64,000 nt of DNA from a bacterium. Lineage in GTDB: Bacteria; Acidobacteriota; Polarisedimenticolia; Polarisedimenticolales; Polarisedimenticolaceae. Each line of letters opens with the position of its first letter. Within the stretch, counting starts at the first letter, position 1. Location: contig JAAELQ010000319.1 in assembly GCA_024226515.1 (NCBI GenBank), positions 40,494 to 104,493 of the forward strand, written 5' to 3'. The notes under the pieces are model-generated. The model had not been told where the DNA came from. It was given only the letters and a program-made list of their open reading frames with translations, and made no database searches. This document shows, piece by piece, positions 20,664 to 28,134 of this stretch. The translations under genes were made by a program, and so were the position numbers.

Positions 20664-20713
20664 GGGGTCAGACTATGCAATATCACATATGCGATGCTGC
20701 ATAGTCTGACTCC
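20664..20713. repeat. REP-like palindrome, copy 2
   Basis: Arms 20664-20679 and 20698-20713 (GGGGTCAGACTATGCA and its complement, one mismatch) enclose an 18-base loop. The loop has the core TATCnCATAnGCGATG shared with copy 3. It directly abuts the LuxR remnant and ends seven bases from the stop of the next, converging gene. Confidence 0.85.
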
Positions 20714-20719
20714 ATCGTC

Positions 20720-22297
20720 TTACAAACAGTCGATCGTGTCCTGGACGTAGCACGCGCCGCCGTTCTGGGTGCGCGGGGTGCCGTCGCCGTCCTTGCCGTA
20801 CGAACCTTCGTCGGAACCGTTGTGCGGCACGATGAGGTAGTACGACGAAGCAGCCGCGGGCGTCATCGTGTGACTCTGCGCTCCGGCCGTCGTGCAGGTC
20901 GCCGGGATGTGTGACGTGTAGTCGCCGAGCGTCCCCTCGTAGACCGCATAGTCGTCGTCGTTGAGCACGCAGGACGAGCCCCAGCTCAGCTCGATCTGCC
21001 CGCCACCGGAGAGGTTCACGGTCAACTGCGCGGGGTCGAAGCCGGTGCCGTCCGGCACCTCGCCCGCCCCGCCGGAGCCCGAGCCGGCCGGGTTGGGCGT
21101 CATCGCGCGCGCGTCGGTCGTGTTGGGGAAGCCCGGCTTGAACATGCCGAGCGTGGCGCGGTTGACCGAGGGCCCGATGTCCGCCTGGAAGCGGAAGTTG
21201 TACATCGTGCCCCAGCGGATCGCGTTGGCATCTGCGTTGTCCGCGTGGTCTTCGGTCGACCACGTGATCGACGTGCCGCTGTAGTCCATGTCCCAGTCGG
21301 TGCCGTCGTACGGCTCGCCGCTGTGGTAGTCGACGTCGTGGAACCCGACGTTGCTGACGATCGTCCCGGCCGGAAGCGGCACCGAGAACGAACCGACCGC
21401 ACGGTCCGACGTGACGTTCTGCACGGCGTACTCGTAATGCCACTGGCCGCCGCCGAGGTCGTAGGCGCGCGAGGCGACCCAGATCTGCCCGTCGTTGGTC
21501 AACACGATCTCGCTGAGATAGACGTCGTTGTCGATCGCATCCCAACCCTGGACCGCGGCCGTCTGCTGCGACGTCGTACCGAACAGCGTGAGGTTATAGC
21601 TACCGCCACTGGGGAAGACCGTCGCCGAACGGAAGCCCGAGTTGTTGTGGTTGTTGCCCGCCGCGGCGTCGTCCTCGGTCACGTACTGGGCCTCGACGTA
21701 GTACTGCGCGCCCGCGTTCATCGTCGGGTCGAGGTCGTCGTGGTGCACCTGCAGTCGCTTGTAGATGCTGTCGCCGGTCTGGCCCTGGAACGTATACGGG
21801 TGCGCGTGGCTGCCGTCCGACGGGTTGACCTCGAAGCGCGGTCCGAGGCTGGACTGGCTACCGTTCAATCCCGCGCCGTAGGGGTCCGAGCAGTTGACGC
21901 CGAGGTGCTGGCCGTCGGAGGCGACGCAGCTTCCGCACAGCCCACCGTTGAGCGTCGCGAAGCCGTGCTTGAGCCAGCTCTGCCCGATCTGTTCGAAGCG
22001 CCCGTCCTTCAACCGGAACATGTTCTGCCCGATCACCGGATGGTACGGAGTGCCTGAAAGCCACTCGGCCCAGCAAGTGCCGATGTTGCACGACACGGTC
22101 CCGATGGAAAAGCCTGCGATGTCGCCGACCGAGCCGTAGCTGTTGGCGTCGGAGATGCTGCCGACGATGATGTCCGGCTCTTCGCCGGGTTCGTCGCACT
22201 CGTTCGCCGGGCCGCCGGTGCCGGCCATCGTCGTGCCCGCGACCAGCAGAACGAGCAGCGCCATCAGACCCACGAACCCCTGCCATCGGTGCGTCAT
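20720..22297 (-). CDS. Large secreted protein, unknown function
   Basis: 525 residues. A signal peptide (VGLMALLVLLVAGTTMAG) precedes a mature part opening with ECDEPGEEPDIIVGSISD and VGDIAGFSIGTVSCNIGT. I recall similar proteins from marine and planctomycete-like genomes, none with known function. Paired cysteines suggest disulfides. The last 90 residues form a fibronectin-like module ending in GSYGKDGDGTPR and two cysteines; a similar end occurs in the proteins at 34338 and 60513. Probably released or surface-bound. Confidence 0.8.
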   Translation of the reverse strand: MTHRWQGFVGLMALLVLLVAGTTMAGTGGPANECDEPGEEPDIIVGSISDANSYGSVGDIAGFSIGTVSCNIGTCWAEWLSGTPYHPVIGQNMFRLKDGRFEQIGQSWLKHGFATLNGGLCGSCVASDGQHLGVNCSDPYGAGLNGSQSSLGPRFEVNPSDGSHAHPYTFQGQTGDSIYKRLQVHHDDLDPTMNAGAQYYVEAQYVTEDDAAAGNNHNNSGFRSATVFPSGGSYNLTLFGTTSQQTAAVQGWDAIDNDVYLSEIVLTNDGQIWVASRAYDLGGGQWHYEYAVQNVTSDRAVGSFSVPLPAGTIVSNVGFHDVDYHSGEPYDGTDWDMDYSGTSITWSTEDHADNADANAIRWGTMYNFRFQADIGPSVNRATLGMFKPGFPNTTDARAMTPNPAGSGSGGAGEVPDGTGFDPAQLTVNLSGGGQIELSWGSSCVLNDDDYAVYEGTLGDYTSHIPATCTTAGAQSHTMTPAAASSYYLIVPHNGSDEGSYGKDGDGTPRTQNGGACYVQDTIDCL

Positions 22298-22421
22298 GCC
22301 TTCCCCTTCCTTGTTACTGCCCCAATCCCCGCCATGTACCTACCGTGGTCCCCCGCCCGAGTCAAGACGAAGCGCAGCGAGCCTGGCTCTCAAAATGTGG
22401 AATGTGCGAGTTGAGGGGAAA

Positions 22422-23261
22422 TCAGAAGCGGCGAAAGTGGCGCGAGTCCTCGTCCCACATGGTGTTGAACATCGCCGCCACGCACTCGCGCAGCGTCGGC
22501 ACCGTCACCGCGCGCCACATCCCGGCGGGGGCGTCGCGGTGGCAGCGCGCCAGTCGGTAGCTCGGCACGCGCGTGTTGACGTGGTGGATGTGGTGGTACT
22601 CGATGCCCAGCGTGAACCACGACAGCGGCCACGGCACGCGCACGTACGTCGAGCCGAGCAGGGCGCCGTGGTAGTAGTTCCACCCCTCGTCGTGCTCGCG
22701 GTAGCCGCGATCGACGGCGTGTTGCAGATGGAACAGGATCAGGCCGGACAGCGCTCCGAGGTACAACGCCAGCATGTGCCACCAGCCGAACTGCCAGGCG
22801 ACCAGCAGGTGCACCGCGTGGCCGAGGAACAGGATCGGGTTGCCGTACCTGACCGGATACTGGATCCACCACTGCGCCACCGGGGCCAGCACGAAGAACA
22901 GGATCGGTTGACGCAGCACGCGGATCAGCAACCGCTTGCCCTTGCCCCAGCTCTCGAACTGCTTCCGCGTGAACATGATCGTGTCGGCGGGGTCGGGCAC
23001 GTCGAGGTTGCCGAAGCTGGCGTGGTGATCGAGGTGGTTCCTGCGCCACAGGCCGACCGGCGTCACGATCCAGATCTGCATCCAGCGCGCCAGCAACGCG
23101 TTGCCCTTCCGGTTGGAGAAGAACGATCGGTGAATGCCGTCGTGATAGATGATGAAGGCGCGCAGCATCACGCCCGCGTCCAGCACGATCGCCGCCAGCG
23201 TCCAGCCCATCGTGTAGAGCCAGATCGCCACCACCTGCGCGATCGCGGTCAACCCCAGCAC
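22422..23261 (-). CDS. Membrane fatty acid desaturase
   Basis: 279 residues from GTG at 23261. Three histidine boxes typical of di-iron desaturases are present: HDGIH (about residue 41), HLDHH (about 77) and HHIHH (about 224), separated by membrane helices. It inserts double bonds in acyl chains at the inner membrane. The frame stays open and protein-like upstream (AWL, then LPKSDIGDVRAHIRSYTN) to an ATC codon at 23402 preceded by AAGGGA. The true N-terminus is probably there, giving about 326 residues, the usual family length. Confidence 0.88.
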   Translation of the reverse strand: MLGLTAIAQVVAIWLYTMGWTLAAIVLDAGVMLRAFIIYHDGIHRSFFSNRKGNALLARWMQIWIVTPVGLWRRNHLDHHASFGNLDVPDPADTIMFTRKQFESWGKGKRLLIRVLRQPILFFVLAPVAQWWIQYPVRYGNPILFLGHAVHLLVAWQFGWWHMLALYLGALSGLILFHLQHAVDRGYREHDEGWNYYHGALLGSTYVRVPWPLSWFTLGIEYHHIHHVNTRVPSYRLARCHRDAPAGMWRAVTVPTLRECVAAMFNTMWDEDSRHFRRF

Positions 23262-23474
23262 CAGCCACGCGCGCCGGTCGTCGGCGTTCGTGTAGCTGCG
23301 GATGTGCGCCCGGACGTCGCCGATGTCGGACTTGGGCAGCTCGCTCGCGGCGGCCGCTGCGCCGTTGGAAACCGTTCCCGGGTGGTGCGTGTTCAGTCGG
23401 ATGGTACCGTCCCTTCGGTGGACAGTGATGATAGCCTAGAATGCGGATCCGGACCTACTCGAAGAGGACGCATC

Positions 23475-23816
23475 GTGATCGAGTTGATCTGCACCAGAAC
23501 CTGAAGCACGTGTCGCAAGGCGGTCGCCTTGCTCGAAGACAACGGTATCGAGTACACGTACCGCGAGTACAGGCAGGATCCCCTGAGCGCCGCGGAGATC
23601 CGCGACGTCCTGGCCAAGCTGGGTGTCGAGCCGCGCGACGTGCTGCGCAAGAACGACAAGGCCTACAAGGAGCAGGGGCTGACCGGAGACGAGTCGGCGA
23701 AGAAGCTGATCGCCCTGATGGCCCAGCACCCGACGCTGTTGCAGCGCCCGATCGGAGTGCGCGGCAAGCAGGCTCGCATCGGCCGCCCGCCGGAGACCCT
23801 GCTGGAGCTGGCCTGA
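23475..23816 (+). CDS. ArsC/Spx-family selenoprotein (TGA at 23502 read as selenocysteine)
   Basis: 113 residues from GTG at 23475 with GAGGA six bases upstream. Nine codons in, an in-frame TGA (23502-23504) falls exactly where ArsC-family proteins carry the catalytic cysteine: CTRT-U-STCRKAVALLEDNG against the usual C-S-x-C/S-R-K. After it the frame is a complete ArsC/Spx thioredoxin-fold domain (LGVEPRDVLRKNDKAYKEQG, LLQRPIGV). UxxC suggests a selenenyl-sulfide redox pair. A hairpin with a GGUC loop follows the TGA. A caller that ends at TGA would leave a fragment starting near 23529 without active site. Exact substrate (arsenate, thiol or other) is unknown. Sec machinery must be encoded outside the window. 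Confidence 0.88.
23515..23532 (+). promoter_or_regulatory. Candidate bacterial SECIS hairpin
   Basis: GCAAGGC (23515-23521), loop GGTC (23522-23525) and GCCTTGC (23526-23532) make a perfect seven-pair hairpin starting ten bases after the TGA codon. The loop lies 17 bases from the TGA. In E. coli fdhF the SECIS has a GGUC apical loop about 18 bases after the UGA. The bulged U of fdhF is not seen here. Confidence 0.8.
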
Positions 23817-23845
23817 TCCGGACGGATCGCGAAAGGACCCGACCC

Positions 23846-25537
23846 ATGACCTCTCGACCCAAGACGGTTGCCGCCCTGCTCGTTTCCCTGTCGCTCCTCG
23901 CCGCGCCGGCGCTCGCGCAGCACCACGACCAGCACGACAGGCGCGCGCTGGAAGAGGATCCGCGCCTGGCGCCGGGACAGCTCGCCCCGGTGCTGGAGGG
24001 GCGGGGCGACAACCACTTCGACGTGACGACCGTTTCCGATCGCGCGCAGCTCTTCTTCGACCAGGGGCTGAGCCTGACCTACGGTTTCAACCACCAGGAG
24101 GCGCTGCGCGCGTTCAAGGAGGCCGCGCGCCTCGATCCGAGCTGCGCGATGGCCTACTGGGGCTGGGCGCTGGTGCTGGGACCCAACCTCAACCTGCCGA
24201 TGATGGACGACGTCGTGGCGCAGGCGTACGAGGCGATCCGGTCCGCCGTCGACATGAAGGAAGACGTCACGCCGATCGAGCGCGACCTGATCGAGGCGCT
24301 GGCGCGGCGCTACAGCGAGGATCCCGCGGCGGATCGCGCCGCGCTGAACCAGGCCTACGCCGACGCGATGTCGGAGGTGTTCATGGCGTACCGTGACAAC
24401 GCGGACGTCGCGACGCTGTACGCGGCATCGCTGATGAACACCACGCCGTGGGACTACTGGACCCAGGACGGACAGCCGAAGTACGGGCATATCCCGAACG
24501 TGATCGAGGCCCTTGAGCACGCGATCGAACTCGACGAGCAGCACGAGGGCGCGCTGCACTACTACATCCACATCATCGAGCCGGTCGACGCGAAACGCGG
24601 CGAGCGCGCGGCGGACCTGCTGACTGGGCTGGCCCCGGGCGCGGGTCACCTCGTGCACATGCCGTCGCACATCTACATGCAGCTCGGCCGTTACGAGGAC
24701 TCCTACGTCGCCAATGCCAACGCGTCGAAGGCCGACGAGGGCTACATCACGCAGTGCCGAGCGCAGGGTCTGTATCCGTTGAGCTACTACCCGCACAACG
24801 TGCACTTCCTGGCCTGGGCGGCGACGATGCAGGGTCGCAGTGCCGACGCCCTGGCGGCCTCGCGTAAGGTGGCGTCGAAGGTCCCGCAAGACATGCACGG
24901 CAACGTCTGGGCGCTGTACCAGTCCTTCCTCTCGATGCCGGTGTACGTCATGGTGCGCTTCGGCATGTGGGACGAGATGCTGGCCGAGCCGCAGCCGCCC
25001 GAGGGCACCGTACTGTGGACCGGCATGTGGCACTTCGGCCGCGGCATGGCGTACGCGCACGTCGGCCCGGCGAAGAAGGCGAAGAAGGAGCTGGCGGCGC
25101 TGAACGCGCTGGTGATGGACGAGGAGACGCACGCCGTGCCGATCGGCTTCAGCAGCGCGGGTACTCTGCTGACCATCGCGCAGTCGGTCCTGACCGCGGA
25201 GTTGGCGCTGCAGAAGGGCAAGGTCGAGACCGGCCTGGCGCACCTCGAGCGAGCGGTGCGGCTCGAGGACAGCCTGATGTACAACGAGCCGCCCGACTGG
25301 TTCACGCCGACGCGGCACTATCTGGGCGCGGCGCTGCTGCACGCCGACCGGCCGGTCGAGGCGGAGGTCGTCTACTGGCGCGACCTGGCCAAGAACAAGA
25401 ACAACGGCTTCGCGCTGTTCGGCCTGGCCCAGGCGCTGGAGGCGCAGGACAAGACCGAGCAGGCGGCCGACGTGCGCCGGCGGCTGGAGGAGAGCTGGTC
25501 CGCGGCGGACGTGAAGCTACTCAGCTCCGCCTTCTGA
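23846..25537 (+). CDS. Exported TPR-repeat protein
   Basis: 563 residues from ATG at 23846, with AAGGA upstream. A signal peptide ends at APALAQ. Then His-rich HHDQHD, and from about residue 65 helical repeats: FFDQGLSLTYGFNHQEALRA, LDPSCAMAYWGWALVLGPN, later ALHYYIHIIEP, LVHMPSHIYMQLGRYEDSY. This is a conserved periplasmic TPR family of unknown role seen in many environmental genomes. It begins 29 bases after the selenoprotein gene, so the two may share a transcript. Its end overlaps the converging thioredoxin-like gene by 21 bases. Confidence 0.85.
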   Translation: MTSRPKTVAALLVSLSLLAAPALAQHHDQHDRRALEEDPRLAPGQLAPVLEGRGDNHFDVTTVSDRAQLFFDQGLSLTYGFNHQEALRAFKEAARLDPSCAMAYWGWALVLGPNLNLPMMDDVVAQAYEAIRSAVDMKEDVTPIERDLIEALARRYSEDPAADRAALNQAYADAMSEVFMAYRDNADVATLYAASLMNTTPWDYWTQDGQPKYGHIPNVIEALEHAIELDEQHEGALHYYIHIIEPVDAKRGERAADLLTGLAPGAGHLVHMPSHIYMQLGRYEDSYVANANASKADEGYITQCRAQGLYPLSYYPHNVHFLAWAATMQGRSADALAASRKVASKVPQDMHGNVWALYQSFLSMPVYVMVRFGMWDEMLAEPQPPEGTVLWTGMWHFGRGMAYAHVGPAKKAKKELAALNALVMDEETHAVPIGFSSAGTLLTIAQSVLTAELALQKGKVETGLAHLERAVRLEDSLMYNEPPDWFTPTRHYLGAALLHADRPVEAEVVYWRDLAKNKNNGFALFGLAQALEAQDKTEQAADVRRRLEESWSAADVKLLSSAF

Positions 25538-26023
25538 CGTCTGCGGAAGCAACAGGTCCTTCGCGCGGTCCATTCCCGCGGCGAGGTACGCCGGGTTGGC
25601 GGCGCGGTAGAAGTAGACGTAGTTGTCGCGGATCTCCTTCAGCGAGGGTTGGAACACACCCTTCGCGTCGAAGAACAGGGTCCGCGGGACGTAGTCGCCG
25701 TCGGGCGCGTACTGCACGCTGAGCCCGCTGTGATCGTCTCGGTTCAGCCGGATCATCACGAACGACTTCGCGCGCTCGACGATCGCCTCGTGGTGGAACA
25801 CGCCGGAGTACGTCTCGCAGTGCGGGCACCACTCCGTGTAGAACACCAGGCACAGAGGTTTGCCGGTCTTACCCGCCTCGGCGAGACCGTCCTCGTAACC
25901 CTTCCAGTCGATCTCCGCGTCGTTCCAGTCGTGCTTCGATGTCTCCTGCGCAGCCAGGGGCAGCGCGAGTAGACAGAACAACACCAGGCCGGCGACCGCC
26001 GGCCCGGATTTCCCGTTTGTCAT
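25517..26023 (-). CDS. Secreted thioredoxin-like protein
   Basis: 168 residues from ATG at 26023. A signal peptide ends near ALPLAAQ. The thioredoxin fold follows with the redox motif YTEWCPHCETYSG near residue 67 and a cis-proline candidate in YVPRTLFFDAKG. It likely reduces or exchanges disulfides, or delivers metal, in the periplasm. The frame's upstream extension beyond 26023 is only antisense to pgl. Its 3' end overlaps the TPR gene, and its start is back to back with the pgl region. Confidence 0.85.
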   Translation of the reverse strand: MTNGKSGPAVAGLVLFCLLALPLAAQETSKHDWNDAEIDWKGYEDGLAEAGKTGKPLCLVFYTEWCPHCETYSGVFHHEAIVERAKSFVMIRLNRDDHSGLSVQYAPDGDYVPRTLFFDAKGVFQPSLKEIRDNYVYFYRAANPAYLAAGMDRAKDLLLPQTSEGGAE

Positions 26024-26096
26024 GGACGACCCTCCCACGGCCCAATATACGGCCAACTCGTCGCCGTTTCCCGAGAAACCCGGTAGGATGCCGCTC

Positions 26097-26945
26097 ATGA
26101 GCGACGAGAACAGCCAAGCACAGCCCGAGACCACAGCGCAACCCGACGGCAAGGCCGCCGTGGCCGTGGCCACGGAAAAGGCGGATACCCGGCCCTGGGC
26201 TCCGAGCGCGGCCCAGGTGCTGCGCTTCGCCGACGCCGAGGAGGTTGCCGAGGCCGCGGCGAAGAAGGTCGCCGAGACGGTAAAGAAGGCGGTGGAGAAG
26301 AACGAGCGCTGCATCGTGGCGCTGGCCGGGGGCAACACTCCGCGGCGGCTGTACGAGAAGCTGGCTGCCGAGCCGTACCGCGACGAGGTGCCGTGGACCA
26401 AGACCTACTTCGTCTTCGGTGACGAGCGTTGCGTCGCGCCGGACGACGAGGCCAGCAACCACCGCATGGCGCAAGAGCTGCTGTTTACCCCGCTCGAGAT
26501 CCCGGCGCACCGCGTGCTGCGCATGAAGGGCGAGCAGGTGCCGGCCGACGCCGCGCGACGCTACGAGGTGCGGCTGAAGGACCTGTTCCTCAACCAGCCG
26601 AAGCGTCACTTCGACCTCGTGCTGCTGGGCGTCGGCGCCGACGGCCACACCGCATCGTTGTTCCCGGGTACGGCCGCGCTGGCCGAAGAAGAGAAGTGGG
26701 TCGCCGCCAACGAGGTGCCGCAGCTCGAGGCCTGGCGGCTGACGCTGACGCTGCCCGCGCTGAACTCCGCGCGGCGCGTGATCCTCCTCGCGACCGGTGA
26801 GGAGAAGGCGCGCGTGATCGCCGAGGCGTTCTGCGGCGTCAAGCACGACGAACCCTACCCCTGCGAGCGCGTCGCGCCGTACCACGCCAAGCGCGAGGTG
26901 CTGGTCGACGCCGCCGCGGCGTCGCAGATCCCACCCAAGAAATGA
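26097..26945 (+). CDS. pgl: 6-phosphogluconolactonase
   Basis: 282 residues from ATG at 26097 with AGGA eight bases upstream; earlier in-frame ATGs at 26022 and 26088 are possible. After a poorly conserved N-terminus the lactonase fold shows VALAGGNTPRRLYEKL, VFGDERCVAPDDEASN and the signature LGVGADGHTASLFPG. It hydrolyses 6-phosphogluconolactone in the oxidative pentose phosphate pathway. No zwf or gnd gene is adjacent. It is convergent with rsgA, four bases apart. Confidence 0.93.
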   Translation: MSDENSQAQPETTAQPDGKAAVAVATEKADTRPWAPSAAQVLRFADAEEVAEAAAKKVAETVKKAVEKNERCIVALAGGNTPRRLYEKLAAEPYRDEVPWTKTYFVFGDERCVAPDDEASNHRMAQELLFTPLEIPAHRVLRMKGEQVPADAARRYEVRLKDLFLNQPKRHFDLVLLGVGADGHTASLFPGTAALAEEEKWVAANEVPQLEAWRLTLTLPALNSARRVILLATGEEKARVIAEAFCGVKHDEPYPCERVAPYHAKREVLVDAAAASQIPPKK

Positions 26946-26949
26946 ACCC

Positions 26950-28032
26950 TCAGCGGTTCTTCTTCTTCTTGGAAGCCTGGACCGACTTGTAGAACTGCCC
27001 CTGCTTGCGCTCCATGCGCCGCCGCACCGGATCGTCGCGCCGCAGCTCGAGGTAGCGGTGCTCTTTGTTCAGCGTGCGCATGTTCTCCAGGCGCGCCTCG
27101 GTCAGCTCGCCGGCGGCGATCGCCGCTCGCACGGCGCAGCCCGGCTCGTTCTCGTGGGTGCAGTCGCGGAAGCGGCAGTCCGCCGCGAGGGCGTCGATGT
27201 CCTCGAACGCGTCCTCGATCGCGGCCGCGTCCTCGGTCCACAGTTGCAGCTCGCGGATGCCCGGATTATCGATCAGTAGACCGCCGCCCGGCATGCGCAC
27301 CAGTTCGCGATGCGTCGTCGTGTGCCGCCCGCGGTCGTCCGCGTCGCGCACCGCGCCCGTGCGCATCACCTCCGAGCCGTGCAGCCGATTGAGCAGCGTC
27401 GACTTTCCTGCGCCGGACGAGCCGACCATCACGACCGTGTGCCCGGGCTCGAAGTACATCTGCAGCGGCTCCATCCCCGTGTTCTCGACCGCGCTGACCG
27501 CGACGACCGTGACGCCGGGGGTGACGTCCGCCACCTCGGCCTTCATCGCCGCCGGGTCCTCGCACAGGTCGGTCTTGGTCAGCACGACCACAGGTTCGGC
27601 GCCGGACTGCGCGGCCATGACGCAGAAGCGCTCGACGCGCCGCGTGTTGAAATCGCCGTCGAGGCCCATCACGACGAACACGGTATCGACGTTGGCTGCG
27701 ACGACCTGCTCGGTCGCGCGGTCGCCCGGGACCTTGCGCGACAGCTTCGTCTTGCGCGCCAGCGTGTGCACCACGCGCGGCTCGGAGCCCTCGGCGGCCA
27801 CCTTCTCGACGACGACCCAGTCGCCGACCACGGGCACGTCGGTGGCTTGCCGGAATCGCCCGGCGAGGCGCGCCATGACCTCGCCGTCCTCCGTCTCCAC
27901 ACGAAAGAAATCGCGCGTGTGGAACGTGACACGCCCCGGCACGGCGGCGTCCGCGTCCAGCGAGGACTGCCGCGTGTACTCCTCGAAGCTCTGCGCGAAA
28001 TGCGAGGTCCAGCCGAGATCCGCAAGTTCCAT
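26950..28032 (-). CDS. rsgA: Ribosome small-subunit-dependent GTPase A
   Basis: 360 residues from ATG at 28032. The order is OB fold (PVVGDWVVVEKV), circularly permuted GTPase with G4 first (VLTKTDL), then the Walker loop VGSSGAGKSTLLNRL and G3 as IDNPGIREL, and last a zinc site CRFRDCTHENEPGC. It tests the maturing 30S subunit and releases on GTP hydrolysis. A lysine-rich C-terminal tail (SKKKKNR) likely touches rRNA. Divergent from the PQQ-propeller gene. Confidence 0.95.
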   Translation of the reverse strand: MELADLGWTSHFAQSFEEYTRQSSLDADAAVPGRVTFHTRDFFRVETEDGEVMARLAGRFRQATDVPVVGDWVVVEKVAAEGSEPRVVHTLARKTKLSRKVPGDRATEQVVAANVDTVFVVMGLDGDFNTRRVERFCVMAAQSGAEPVVVLTKTDLCEDPAAMKAEVADVTPGVTVVAVSAVENTGMEPLQMYFEPGHTVVMVGSSGAGKSTLLNRLHGSEVMRTGAVRDADDRGRHTTTHRELVRMPGGGLLIDNPGIRELQLWTEDAAAIEDAFEDIDALAADCRFRDCTHENEPGCAVRAAIAAGELTEARLENMRTLNKEHRYLELRRDDPVRRRMERKQGQFYKSVQASKKKKNR

Positions 28033-28134
28033 ACCGCAAACACTACGGCTTCCGCGACGAGATGTAAATCGACGTAACGTCACACGTGCCGAGGCGCTAT
28101 CATCGGAGCCTCGTTTCAGGCAGGAGACTCCGAC

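Noticed and set aside
23529..23816. A 95-residue stand-alone protein starting at TTG 23529
   Set aside because: It lacks a ribosome site and the active-site segment; the selenocysteine reading from 23475 explains the frame better.
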